Shown here: positions 42,780 to 50,965 of the stretch, one piece after another
Position numbering within the stretch: position 1 is the stretch's first letter
Layout: each line of letters starts with the position of its first letter
Source: Armatimonadota bacterium
GTDB lineage: Bacteria > Armatimonadota > Fimbriimonadia > Fimbriimonadales > Fimbriimonadaceae
Assembly: GCA_016125185.1 (NCBI GenBank)
Contig: WGMG01000001.1
Location: 558,001-622,000 of the forward strand
Length of the DNA: 64,000 nt
Direction of reading: 5' to 3'
The notes under the pieces: model-generated
Databases searched by the model: none
The model's input: only the letters and a program-made list of their open reading frames with translations
Told to the model about the DNA's origin: nothing
Made by a program: the position numbers and the translations under genes

Positions 42780-44426
42780 TTAAACTTCGATGATCGAAGC
42801 GACGATCAGCGGCCTTAACTTGCCTCGTTTCGCCATGAATTTGCGGACGATGGCGGTGGCATCGGTTTTGATGCGGTTGAGGTCCTTGATTTCGTTCGGC
42901 GTGAGAGCGGCGAGGGCATCGATCATGAGGTCATGGGCGTCTTCCAGCAGGCCCTTGGGACCGTGGAAGCCCTTCGAGAGTAGGCTAGGGTCACCGACGA
43001 TCTCGCCGTGGGTGGTGTCGATGGCGATGGAGAGGATGATGAGGCCATCGTTGGCGACGTTGTAGCGGTCGCGCAGGACTTCTTCCGAGACGCCGGGGGT
43101 GCCGCTGTTATCGACGAGGACGCGCCCGGTGGGTACGGCATCGCCAAGTGAGGCGGAACTATCGTCGATTTGAAGCGGAATGCCAGCTTCCAGTGTGAAG
43201 ATTCGGTGATCCGGGTAGCCCATGTCCAGTGCGATTTGGCTGTAGAGGAACTGGTGGCGGGGTTCTCCGTGGACCGGCGCGATGTAGAACGGCCGGGTGA
43301 GGTTGATCATCATCTTCAACTCCTCTTGGTAGGCGTGGCCGCTGACGTGGATGGGATACGGGGCGTCGTAGATGACGCGGCAACCTTGGAGGAAGAGGCG
43401 GTTGATGGTTCGCCAGATGGCACCCTCGTTGCCGGGAATGGGGCGCGCCGAATAGATGAGGGTGTCCCCTTCTTGAATCTGAAGTCGACCGTATTCGCCC
43501 TTGCTCATCTGCACGAGGGCGCTGAGCGGCTCGCCTTGGGAGCCAGTCGTGAGAATGGCGACCTCTTCGGGCGGAAGGCTTTTGGCTTCGTCGAGGGTGA
43601 TCGAGGTTCCATGCGGAATTCGGACGTAGCCGAGGCTTTGGCAGATGTCGAGGTTGCGCTCCATCGACCGGCCGACGACGGCGACCTTTCGTCCCGTCTC
43701 CTTGGCGACTTCGTACACCTGTTGCATGCGGTGGATGTTGGAGGCGAAGGTGGTGAGGAGCACGCGGCCCGGGGCTTCGTTGAAGACCTTTCGGAGGCCG
43801 TCGGAGACGATGCGCTCGCTAGGTCCCCAACCTGGACGTTCGACGTTGGTGGAGTCGGAGAGGAGGAGGACCACGCCTTCCTCGCCGAGTTCGCCGAAGC
43901 GCTTAAGGTCAGCGAGCTTGCCGTCAATGGGGGTGAAATCGAACTTGAAGTCGCCCGTAAAGATGATGTAGCCGTGTTCGGTATTGATGGCGAGCGAGCA
44001 GTTCTCGGGGATCGAGTGGGTGACGCGGATCGGCTCGACGGTCAGCTTGCCTGCCTTGATGATCTCGCCGGGTTTCACGATGCGGAATTCGATCTTCTTG
44101 TGGGGCAGGCGCTCGTCCATTTTGTGGCGGATGAGGGCATGGGTGAATTCGGTGCAGTAGACCGGGCAGGTGATCTCGCCGAGCAGGTACGGCAGGCCGC
44201 CTACGTGGTCTTCGTGGGCGTGGGTTAAGAAGACGCCGCGGACTTTGTCTTTGTTCTCGATGAGGTACGTGAAGTCGGGAACGACGATGTCGATACCCAG
44301 CATTTCCTCATTTGGAAAGGACAGGCCGCAGTCGATGACGACGATGTCGTCGTCCTGCTGGACGAGACTACAGTTCTTTCCGATTTCCCCAACGCCACCT
44401 AACGCGATAACGCGAACAAGACTCAC
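42780..44426 (-). CDS. rnj: Ribonuclease J
   Basis: 548 residues from GTG at 44426. VRVIALGGVGEIGKNCSLV starts the beta-lactamase domain, LTHAHEDHVGGLPYLL is the metal-binding HxHxDH, and IIFTGDFKFDFTP and DSTNVERPGW follow. The beta-CASP region has VAVVGRSMERN and ATTGSQGEP-like TTGSQGEPLSALVQMS, then VHGEPRHQFLYSQIALDMG. It is the 5'-3' exoribonuclease and endonuclease that replaces RNase E in many phyla. The 32-residue extension to 44522 runs into the 72-bp tandem repeat and is not conserved, so GTG 44426 is preferred. Confidence 0.95.
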   Translation of the reverse strand: MSLVRVIALGGVGEIGKNCSLVQQDDDIVVIDCGLSFPNEEMLGIDIVVPDFTYLIENKDKVRGVFLTHAHEDHVGGLPYLLGEITCPVYCTEFTHALIRHKMDERLPHKKIEFRIVKPGEIIKAGKLTVEPIRVTHSIPENCSLAINTEHGYIIFTGDFKFDFTPIDGKLADLKRFGELGEEGVVLLLSDSTNVERPGWGPSERIVSDGLRKVFNEAPGRVLLTTFASNIHRMQQVYEVAKETGRKVAVVGRSMERNLDICQSLGYVRIPHGTSITLDEAKSLPPEEVAILTTGSQGEPLSALVQMSKGEYGRLQIQEGDTLIYSARPIPGNEGAIWRTINRLFLQGCRVIYDAPYPIHVSGHAYQEELKMMINLTRPFYIAPVHGEPRHQFLYSQIALDMGYPDHRIFTLEAGIPLQIDDSSASLGDAVPTGRVLVDNSGTPGVSEEVLRDRYNVANDGLIILSIAIDTTHGEIVGDPSLLSKGFHGPKGLLEDAHDLMIDALAALTPNEIKDLNRIKTDATAIVRKFMAKRGKLRPLIVASIIEV

Positions 44427-44500
44427 CCGGAGAGGGTACCCGGTTGGTTGGCGAATCCAACCTGCGCGATGGGTCCGCTGGTCGTTCTCTCGCTTTCCGA

Positions 44501-44718
44501 ATGAAGGTATCAAGGATTGCATTTAGGAGCCGCCATGATGGTCGGATGCCTACCGGAGGGCTTCGCTTCCTGATGAAGGTATCAAGGATTGCATTTAGGA
44601 GCCGCCATGATGGTCGGATGCCTACCGGAGGGCTTCGCTTCCTGTAGTCGCTCCGACCACCCGGCTATTGTTTGCGACCACTTCGTGGCCGGTTCCTAGA
44701 TCGCATTCATCCGAAGTC
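44501..44718 (+). repeat. Repeat R4 with a 72-bp tandem duplication
   Basis: The block 44501-44572 is repeated perfectly at 44573-44643 (period 72 bp). The second copy runs on into GTAGTCGCTCCGACC, CACCCGGCTATTG and GACCACTTCGTGG hairpin sequence to about 44718. The start of the unit, ATGAAGGTATCAAGG, makes spurious open frames. The gap 44427-44758 has no other gene. Confidence 0.85.
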
Positions 44719-44746
44719 GATTAGCGAAGGAGAACGGACGACATGG

Positions 44747-44752
44747 GATAAT
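44747..44752 (+). promoter_or_regulatory. -10 box GATAAT six bases before GTG 44759
   Basis: GATAAT, then TCAACC, then the GTG start of the NanE-NanK fusion. It supports GTG at 44759 over the upstream in-frame ATG at 44672, which lies in repeat R4. Confidence 0.5.
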
Positions 44753-44758
44753 TCAACC

Positions 44759-46180
44759 GTGCTTCAGAATCTGCTCGCTATGCTTCAAGACTGCCCGTTG
44801 ATCGTGTCGGCGCAGGCGAGCGAGGGGGCGGCAGTGGACGACCCGGAGACGTTGTTCCGGCTGGCCAAGACCTCGGTGGACCAGGGTGTGCAGGTGGTGC
44901 GCCTGCAGGGTGCCGAAAACATTCGGCATATCAAGGACCGGATCGGGGTTCCGGTGATCGGGTTGATCAAGAAGAGCTTTCCAGGTTCGGATGTCTATAT
45001 CACGCCGACGGCGCAGGAAGTTCGGCGGCTGATCGCGCTGGGTTGCCAGATCATCGCGCTAGATGCCACTCCGCGGCCGCGGCCGGATGGATCGAGCTTG
45101 GATCATCTGGTGGGCTTGATCCAGGACGCCGGGTGCCTGGCGATGGCGGATTGTGACTCGCCCGAGGCGGTCGACTACGCGTTTGAGTGCGATGTGGACT
45201 TGGTGGGGACGACGCTGGCAGGCTACACCGGCGCGAGGCCGATGACCGACGGGCCGGACTTTGACCTCGTGCGCTATGCCTGCGGAAAAACGGCGAAGGG
45301 GCGGCGCAAGGCGATCATCGCTGAGGGACGATATTCACAGCGATGGCAGGTCGAAGCGGCGCTGAACATCGGCGCGCATGGCGTGGTGGTGGGCGGCGCG
45401 ATCAACGATCCATTGAAGCAGACTCGGGCTATGATGCCGACTGGTCGAGCCCATGAGCGCGTGTTGGCGGTCGATTTGGGAGGGACCTGGATCCGGTATG
45501 GGCTGTTTGAGGACGGGCGACTGGTCGAAGCTGAAAAGGTGGAGCGTTCAGCGGGGCGTGACGAGCGGGTTGCAGCAATTCGACAGCGGGCGAAGGAATT
45601 GAAAGTTCAGCGGATCGGCGTCGGGACGGGCGGAACCGTCGATCCTAAGACGGGCGAAGTGTGGGAGGCGAAGGAGATCATCCCCGACCATACGGGAACG
45701 GTTTTGTCTTTTGACACTTTGGGGGTGCCGACGGTCGCGCTAAACGACGGATTGGCGACATCGTGGGGGCACGCTTGCCACCCAGACTTGGCGGGCAAAC
45801 GGGTTGCGACTCTCGCTTTGGGGACTGGCGTAGGGGCTGGATTCGTGGCGGAAGGAAAGATTTTCTGCGGCCCTCGGGGTGAGTACCTTCGGGTGAACGA
45901 TTTGTATTTACCGGACGGATCGACGGTGGAAGAGGTTTTGGGCGGAGCGGCATTGACGGATCAACCGAGCGACGAGCAGAAAGTTAAGGCCGTATCGGCG
46001 TTTCGATACGCGGTGAAGTACCTGCGGTCCGCCTATTTTCCTGATGCGATCGTGGTTTGCGGTGGCGTTGGTTTATCCGACTGGCTTCGAGCTGAGGTCG
46101 AAACCTGCGGGTGCTTGCCCTCGCCAAACGGCGAGAATGCGGGTTTGATCGGGGCGTACCACGCGGCTTATTACCGTTAG
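44759..46180 (+). CDS. nanEK: Fused ManNAc-6-P 2-epimerase / ROK-family kinase
   Basis: 473 residues from GTG. Residues 1-225 are NanE, a TIM barrel (CPLIVSAQASEGAAVDDPET, VVRLQGAENIRHIK, IALDATPRPRP, VVVGGAIND). Residues 240-473 are a ROK kinase (VLAVDLGGTWIRYGLF, IGVGTGGTVDPKTGEV, catalytic Asp in VALNDGLATSWG, LALGTGVGAGF). The usual ROK zinc motif (GHxxx..CxCGxxGC) is missing: after the Gly-rich loop the chain reads CGPRGEYLRVNDLY. The two activities handle N-acetylmannosamine: the kinase makes ManNAc-6-P and the epimerase makes GlcNAc-6-P. No sialic acid lyase or transporter is nearby. Confidence 0.85.
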   Translation: MLQNLLAMLQDCPLIVSAQASEGAAVDDPETLFRLAKTSVDQGVQVVRLQGAENIRHIKDRIGVPVIGLIKKSFPGSDVYITPTAQEVRRLIALGCQIIALDATPRPRPDGSSLDHLVGLIQDAGCLAMADCDSPEAVDYAFECDVDLVGTTLAGYTGARPMTDGPDFDLVRYACGKTAKGRRKAIIAEGRYSQRWQVEAALNIGAHGVVVGGAINDPLKQTRAMMPTGRAHERVLAVDLGGTWIRYGLFEDGRLVEAEKVERSAGRDERVAAIRQRAKELKVQRIGVGTGGTVDPKTGEVWEAKEIIPDHTGTVLSFDTLGVPTVALNDGLATSWGHACHPDLAGKRVATLALGTGVGAGFVAEGKIFCGPRGEYLRVNDLYLPDGSTVEEVLGGAALTDQPSDEQKVKAVSAFRYAVKYLRSAYFPDAIVVCGGVGLSDWLRAEVETCGCLPSPNGENAGLIGAYHAAYYR

Positions 46181-46950
46181 TCCTGAGTTTCGGGATCGTA
46201 GAGGCATCGCCCGTGGTTGCGGAGGACTTCTTCTTCACCGAGGATTTGGCCCTCGGGTGAGACCTTTTGGCGGCAGATTCGATTCTGACGAACCCAGACA
46301 TCGCCTTCTTTCGAAAAATGGTGGTCGCGTTCGACGACCTGATAGCGCCAGGATGGGTCCGTGGGAGACTGGATTTGACCTTTCAAGTTTCCGTCCTCGA
46401 TGACGAGCGAAATGCGGACGGGGAAATCGTGCGGATTGCGAATTTTGAGGTCGGCGTAAGGGTAGAAGACGGTCGCGCCGCATCCAAACGGGACACTTCG
46501 GCCGTGATCGGGAAAGAGGTCGAGGCCGTGACGGTGGCGCTCGACAAGGTCCAGTCCACTCTCGATGGCGAGCAGGGCGAGAAGATTCGAGACCGAACAG
46601 CAACCACCGCCGACGCCTTCAGCTTCCCGTCCCGAGCGCAGTTCCAGCCCTTCCACAAAGCCTCTTAGCTTGATCGGGAGTCCGACCAGCTTGTGGTAGG
46701 AAACGGATTGGCCGGGGGCGAGGGTGACGCCGTCGATGCGGCCCGCGGCGAGCGCGACGTTGACCTCTTTGCCGCACTGGAGTCGTTCATTGGAGATGGT
46801 TGCCGAACGACGCAGAGGGGTTCGGCGCTCGCAAAGGACGATGGGGAACGGGTTGGAACGGGCGGTCGAACAGGATCGCCAACCCCACGCACACTTTGGC
46901 CATCGCAAGGCGCGAACCAGGAAGATTTTTGCGGAGGTGGCGACGGACAT
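46177..46950 (-). CDS. VanW family protein
   Basis: 257 residues from ATG at 46950. The VanW domain is seen from about residue 60: RIDGVTLAPGQSVSYHKLVG, EGVGGGCCSVSNLLALLAI and FYPYADLKIRNPHDFPVRISLVIEDG. VanW occurs in vancomycin-resistance clusters and widely elsewhere, and its biochemical role is not known. The first 45 residues are Arg/Cys-rich with no clear signal. TATAAT on the minus strand (46968-46963) lies 12 bases before the ATG, so the leader would be only about six bases. A TTG at 46962 is an alternative start. It overlaps the nanEK stop by four bases. Confidence 0.8.
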   Translation of the reverse strand: MSVATSAKIFLVRALRWPKCAWGWRSCSTARSNPFPIVLCERRTPLRRSATISNERLQCGKEVNVALAAGRIDGVTLAPGQSVSYHKLVGLPIKLRGFVEGLELRSGREAEGVGGGCCSVSNLLALLAIESGLDLVERHRHGLDLFPDHGRSVPFGCGATVFYPYADLKIRNPHDFPVRISLVIEDGNLKGQIQSPTDPSWRYQVVERDHHFSKEGDVWVRQNRICRQKVSPEGQILGEEEVLRNHGRCLYDPETQD

Positions 46951-46988
46951 CTGCCAAACCAAATTATAGAGCCGATTTCGGGGAAATC

Positions 46989-47762
46989 TTAGTTGGGTTT
47001 GCCGGTTTGGCAGAACTTGACGGCCATAGCATAAGCATCATTCGACGGCATGTGTCCGCCGGCGTACTCGTAAAGGTAGACCGGATTGGCGCCCGCGTAG
47101 GTTTTGACTGGACTGCCGGAGCCGCCGGAACATTTATTGTGGGTGGCCAGCGTGTCGCCGAACTTTTCGACGGAAGCGGGAGGAACAAGGCGGTCGTTGG
47201 TGCCGGTCGTGAGGAAGGTTGGCCTTTGCGGCGCGCCGTTGAGAGGGAGCAGGGTCCCACCATTCATGCCGACGAAACGAGCGAAGCATTTGCCCATTTC
47301 TTTGAGGACGACCCAAGCAAAGACGCTTCCATTCGAGTGTCCGATGTAGTAGCGGTGGGTGGAGTCGGCTCCATTTTGGTCGCCCCATTTGACGAGGGCC
47401 TGGACAAAATGGAGGTCGCGGTCGGCGTATTGGCCGGGCATGATTTGCCACGTGTTCTTGCCGTTGAGGCCGATGTTGCGGCCGCCGAGGCGGATGGATC
47501 GCTCCTGCTTCAGGGGAGCGGGAATGCCTTCGGCATAGACGACGATGGCGCTCTGGTCAAGTTCGTGAATGTGGAACTGGCGAACCGCGGCACGGGCATT
47601 GCCTCCGAGCCCGTGGAACACGAAATAGATTGCTGGCTTTTTGGCCCCCGATGATGAGGGTCGAAACACAATGGCGGATCGAGTCTGTCCATCCACGTTG
47701 ACGGAGATCGATTCACCCCACGTTTGCGCACCGAGGGCACAAAAAAGCCATCCGGAGATCAT
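46989..47762 (-). CDS. Secreted alpha/beta-hydrolase esterase (LpqC-like)
   Basis: 257 residues. The signal is ISGWLFCALGAQTWG. The family features are FVFHGLGGNA (oxyanion), YYIGHSNGSVFAW with nucleophile Ser in GHSNGS, and TGTNDRLVPP with the acid Asp. The His is expected in YAGGHMPSNDAY. The family includes polyhydroxybutyrate depolymerase-like and feruloyl esterases, so deacetylation or de-esterification of plant polymers fits the cellulases nearby. ATG at 47762 follows a TTG at 47765 in frame. No Shine-Dalgarno site is seen. Confidence 0.8.
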   Translation of the reverse strand: MISGWLFCALGAQTWGESISVNVDGQTRSAIVFRPSSSGAKKPAIYFVFHGLGGNARAAVRQFHIHELDQSAIVVYAEGIPAPLKQERSIRLGGRNIGLNGKNTWQIMPGQYADRDLHFVQALVKWGDQNGADSTHRYYIGHSNGSVFAWVVLKEMGKCFARFVGMNGGTLLPLNGAPQRPTFLTTGTNDRLVPPASVEKFGDTLATHNKCSGGSGSPVKTYAGANPVYLYEYAGGHMPSNDAYAMAVKFCQTGKPN

Positions 47763-47870
47763 CAATCTGTGACAACGCCGGTTTGCTCCGGGAGTTCATT
47801 TCTGGGGCAAAAGTACTGAAAAATCGTGCGAAGGGCACGAAGGGGCAAAATGGTATCCTCTAGGTTCGCC

Positions 47871-49910
47871 ATGCCTGAGTTTTTGCTCGAAGTCGGATGT
47901 GAAGAGCTTCCCGCCTCCTTTGTCGAAAAGGCCTATACGGACCTTGCCGCTACGCTGTCCAAAGAGCTCGAAGGCTTGGGTTTGAAGAATTCGGAGCCGG
48001 TGGCGATGGGAACGCCGCGGCGACTGATCGTCAGCTTTCCCGACCTGAAGGCACGGCAGGAGGACGCGACCAAGGAACAGCGCGGCCCCTCGCTTCAGGC
48101 GGCTTTCGGGGCGGATGGCGCTCCGACCGGGGCTCTGCTCGGGTTCTGCAAGTCGCAGGGCATCTCGCCCGAAGACCTGCGTAAGGATGAGCAGTATGTG
48201 TGGGTGACGAAGCACATTCCGGGCCGCGAGACGGCCGAAGTGTTGGCCGAGATCCTGCCCAAAATCATCCTTGGATTGAACTTCGAAAAGTCGATGCGAT
48301 GGGGCTCGTCGAAGGTTCGTTTCGCGCGTCCGATCCGGTGGGTTCTGGCGTCGCTGGGTGGCGAGTTGGTTTCGTTCGATGTCGAGGATTTGCCGAGTGG
48401 GCTTACCAGTCGCGGACATCGCTTTTACGCGCCTCAGCCGTTCGAGGCAAAGACATTCAACGAACTCATCACCAAGCTCAGAGCTTCGTTTGTTGAGCCT
48501 GATGTTGAAATGCGCCGGGATTCGATTCTGGTCGAAACAAAATCCGTGGCCGAAGGTGAGCCCGAGATCACCGAGGACCTGCTGGACGAAAATGCCTTCC
48601 TCTGCGAATGGCCGACGGCGATCCGCGGAACCTTCCCGGAATCGTTCCTAGAACTCCCAGAACCGGTCTTGGTGACGGCAATGGCCAAGCATGAGCGCAT
48701 GTTCCCGGTGCGGGACAAGCTCGGCAAACTGACCAACGCCTTCGTGTTCGTCCGAAATTCGGGCGAAGATGAGACGGTTCGACGCGGGTGCGAATGGGTG
48801 CTCGGCGCTCGGTTCAACGATGCCCGATTCTTTTTTGAGCAGGATCAAAAGCTTCGGCCCGTTGACTTCCTGGAGAAGACGAAAGACATCCTTTTTCAAG
48901 CCCAGCTTGGGACCATGCGACAGCGGGCGGATCGCCTTTCGAGCTTGTGCGCAGAAATAGCGTCCACGGCGGGGGCGAGTAGCGACGAGATGGATTTGGC
49001 CGAGTTGGCCGGTCGATTCGCCAAGTTCGATTTGTCGACCGGCTTGGTCAGCGAATTAAGCTCTTTGCAGGGCGTCATCGGGGCGGAGTACTTGCGCATG
49101 AGTCGCGGCAACGAAGTCGTCGCGACCGCCATCGGACGGCAATATTCGGTTCCTTCTAGCCCATTGCAGACGGTCGAGGATCGAATTTCCGGCTACCTCA
49201 TCATCGCCGATCAGTTGGACAAATTAGCTGGTTACCTCGGACTTGGCTTGGAGCCAACCGGATCGTCGGACCCTTACGGTCTGCGAAAAGCGGTCACGAC
49301 CCTGATCCGAGTGGCGGAGAATTGGGTCGGCGAGTTGCCGTCCTACGTGACGCTCCTCAATCACGCATTCGAAGAGTATGCAGGTCAGGGATTTGACCTT
49401 GACCAAGAAAAGGCGAGCGCCTCGCTCAAGAGCATTTTTGAGGGTCGGTACATCGCGTTGTTCGACCAGTATCCGAACGACGTCATCAACGCCGCCATGC
49501 TCTCGAACGACCTCAGAGCCCTCATGTCTCCGCAGTCCGTGGTGTTCCGCCTGAATTTGATTTCGGACCTCAAGCAAAGCGGAAACTTCGTTCAGACCGC
49601 TTCTCGTCCGATCAATATCGTCTCGGCGGCCCAGAAGAAGGGCATCCAGTGGGCGAACCCGAAAGATATCGATGGCGCAAAGCTGGACTCGGTGGAAGGC
49701 GCTATGTTGCTGAAGCGGCTAGAAGCGCCGTTCGAAATGGCCAACTTGAAAGAGCATCTCTTGAGCCTGGCTGATCCAATCAATGCCTTCTTCGATAACA
49801 CGATGGTCCTCGCCGAAGACGAAGGCCTTCGATTCCAAAGGCTCGGCTTGGCCAATGCGGCGGCGAAACAACTGTTGCTCGCAGGCGATTTCACGAAGCT
49901 GGAGGGCTGA
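47871..49910 (+). CDS. glyS: Glycyl-tRNA synthetase beta subunit
   Basis: 679 residues. MPEFLLEVGCEELPASFV, MGTPRRLIVSFPDL, KSMRWGSSKVRFARPIRWVLAS, LPEPVLVTAMAKHERMFPV, VLGARFNDARFFFEQDQK and DKLAGYLGLGLEPTGSSDPYGLRKA are canonical GlyS segments. It binds tRNA-Gly in the alpha2-beta2 enzyme. The alpha subunit GlyQ is normally just upstream, and it is not here. The start at 47871 matches the family start. TATCCT lies 11 bases before it, and GAAGGGGC is further back near 47840. Confidence 0.95.
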   Translation: MPEFLLEVGCEELPASFVEKAYTDLAATLSKELEGLGLKNSEPVAMGTPRRLIVSFPDLKARQEDATKEQRGPSLQAAFGADGAPTGALLGFCKSQGISPEDLRKDEQYVWVTKHIPGRETAEVLAEILPKIILGLNFEKSMRWGSSKVRFARPIRWVLASLGGELVSFDVEDLPSGLTSRGHRFYAPQPFEAKTFNELITKLRASFVEPDVEMRRDSILVETKSVAEGEPEITEDLLDENAFLCEWPTAIRGTFPESFLELPEPVLVTAMAKHERMFPVRDKLGKLTNAFVFVRNSGEDETVRRGCEWVLGARFNDARFFFEQDQKLRPVDFLEKTKDILFQAQLGTMRQRADRLSSLCAEIASTAGASSDEMDLAELAGRFAKFDLSTGLVSELSSLQGVIGAEYLRMSRGNEVVATAIGRQYSVPSSPLQTVEDRISGYLIIADQLDKLAGYLGLGLEPTGSSDPYGLRKAVTTLIRVAENWVGELPSYVTLLNHAFEEYAGQGFDLDQEKASASLKSIFEGRYIALFDQYPNDVINAAMLSNDLRALMSPQSVVFRLNLISDLKQSGNFVQTASRPINIVSAAQKKGIQWANPKDIDGAKLDSVEGAMLLKRLEAPFEMANLKEHLLSLADPINAFFDNTMVLAEDEGLRFQRLGLANAAAKQLLLAGDFTKLEG

Positions 49911-49915
49911 CCCGG

Positions 49916-50965
49916 GTGATCCGCGAAGCCATTCAATTCTTCGAGACCGAGATCAAGCCGAATGCGTTTGCCATCGACCACGATACCAAGGCGATGGCGG
50001 CGGCGTTCGAGGGGCTGAAGAAGAACGGCTTTATGGGCCTCAAGCGGCCCGAGGCGTACGGCGGTCCGGCGATGGCGGAGCCAGATTTTCGACGATTTCA
50101 GGAGGAGATCGCGCGGTATTCGGGGGCGTTGGCGTTCCTACAGACCCAGCACCAGTCGGCGGTGAGCCTGCTGAATAAGCAGGGGAGCGAGAAGATCAAG
50201 ACGGAGTACCTGCCGAAGATGCACGACGAGAAGATGGTCGGGCTGGGATTCTCACAGTTGCGGCGGGCGGGCGACCCGATCTGCCGAGCCAAAGTGGTGG
50301 ACGGCGGGTTCGTCATCGACGGGTTTGTGCCGTGGATCACGGGTAAGGGGTACTTCCACGAATACATCATCGGAGCGACGATGTCGAACGGGCAAGCGCT
50401 CTTCGGTATGGTGCCGCTGAAGAACCTGAAGGGGCAGACGCTGAGCAAGCCGATGAAGCTGGCGGCGATGGAGGCGGCGAACACGGTTTCGGCCCAGATG
50501 GAGGGCTACTTCCTGCCCAACCGCAAGGTGGCGTTCATCAAGGATAAGGATTGGATGCGGGCTAACGATGCGTTCAACATCACGCTCCAGGGGCATTTTG
50601 CCATCGGATGCGCGCTGGCGGGCATCGACGTGGTGCGAGAGAACGGGGCGAAGCGGGGCTTGACCTTCCTGACGAGGGCGGCGAGCGACCTGGAAAAGGA
50701 ACTGCACGACTGCCGACAAGCGTTGGTGGAGTCGCAGAAGGACTTTGGCGAGGACACGGCGCCGGATCGGCTGAAGAAGCGGGCTTGGGCGATCGACCTG
50801 ATGATGCGGTGCGCGCAGGCGGCGGTCACGAGCAGTAGCGGGGCGGCGAACTCGGCGTCGCATCCGGCCAATCGGGTCTTGCGGGAAGCAATCGTGTTTA
50901 GCGTGTCGGCGCAGACGTCGGCGATCATGGAGGCGACGATGGATCGCCTGGTCAACCTAAGGTAG
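49916..50965 (+). CDS. Acyl-CoA dehydrogenase-like protein
   Basis: 349 residues from GTG at 49916, with GGAGG ten bases before. The layout is that of acyl-CoA dehydrogenases: helical N-domain (AAFEGLKKNGFMGLKRPEAYGG), middle beta domain (MVGLGFSQLRRAGDPICRAKVVDGGFVIDGFVPWITG) and C-terminal helices. GFVPWITG is the FAD-side loop. The usual catalytic Glu near the C-terminus is not obvious, and the chain is shorter than the common 380. Possibly an FAD-dependent monooxygenase-type member (HpaB/DszC-like). It is five bases after glyS and may be cotranscribed. Confidence 0.75.
   Translation: MIREAIQFFETEIKPNAFAIDHDTKAMAAAFEGLKKNGFMGLKRPEAYGGPAMAEPDFRRFQEEIARYSGALAFLQTQHQSAVSLLNKQGSEKIKTEYLPKMHDEKMVGLGFSQLRRAGDPICRAKVVDGGFVIDGFVPWITGKGYFHEYIIGATMSNGQALFGMVPLKNLKGQTLSKPMKLAAMEAANTVSAQMEGYFLPNRKVAFIKDKDWMRANDAFNITLQGHFAIGCALAGIDVVRENGAKRGLTFLTRAASDLEKELHDCRQALVESQKDFGEDTAPDRLKKRAWAIDLMMRCAQAAVTSSSGAANSASHPANRVLREAIVFSVSAQTSAIMEATMDRLVNLR

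Noticed and set aside
42377-42793. A 138-residue plus-strand frame
   Set aside because: It starts in the terminator, overlaps the start-side of RNase J and has no ribosome site. The minus-strand 78-residue frame is more likely.
44427-44522. N-terminal extension of RNase J by 32 residues
   Set aside because: The sequence enters the 72-bp tandem repeat, and the family start fits GTG at 44426.
44444-44647. A 67-residue frame with a repeated RSRHDGRMPTGG block
   Set aside because: It is just the translation of the 72-bp tandem repeat.
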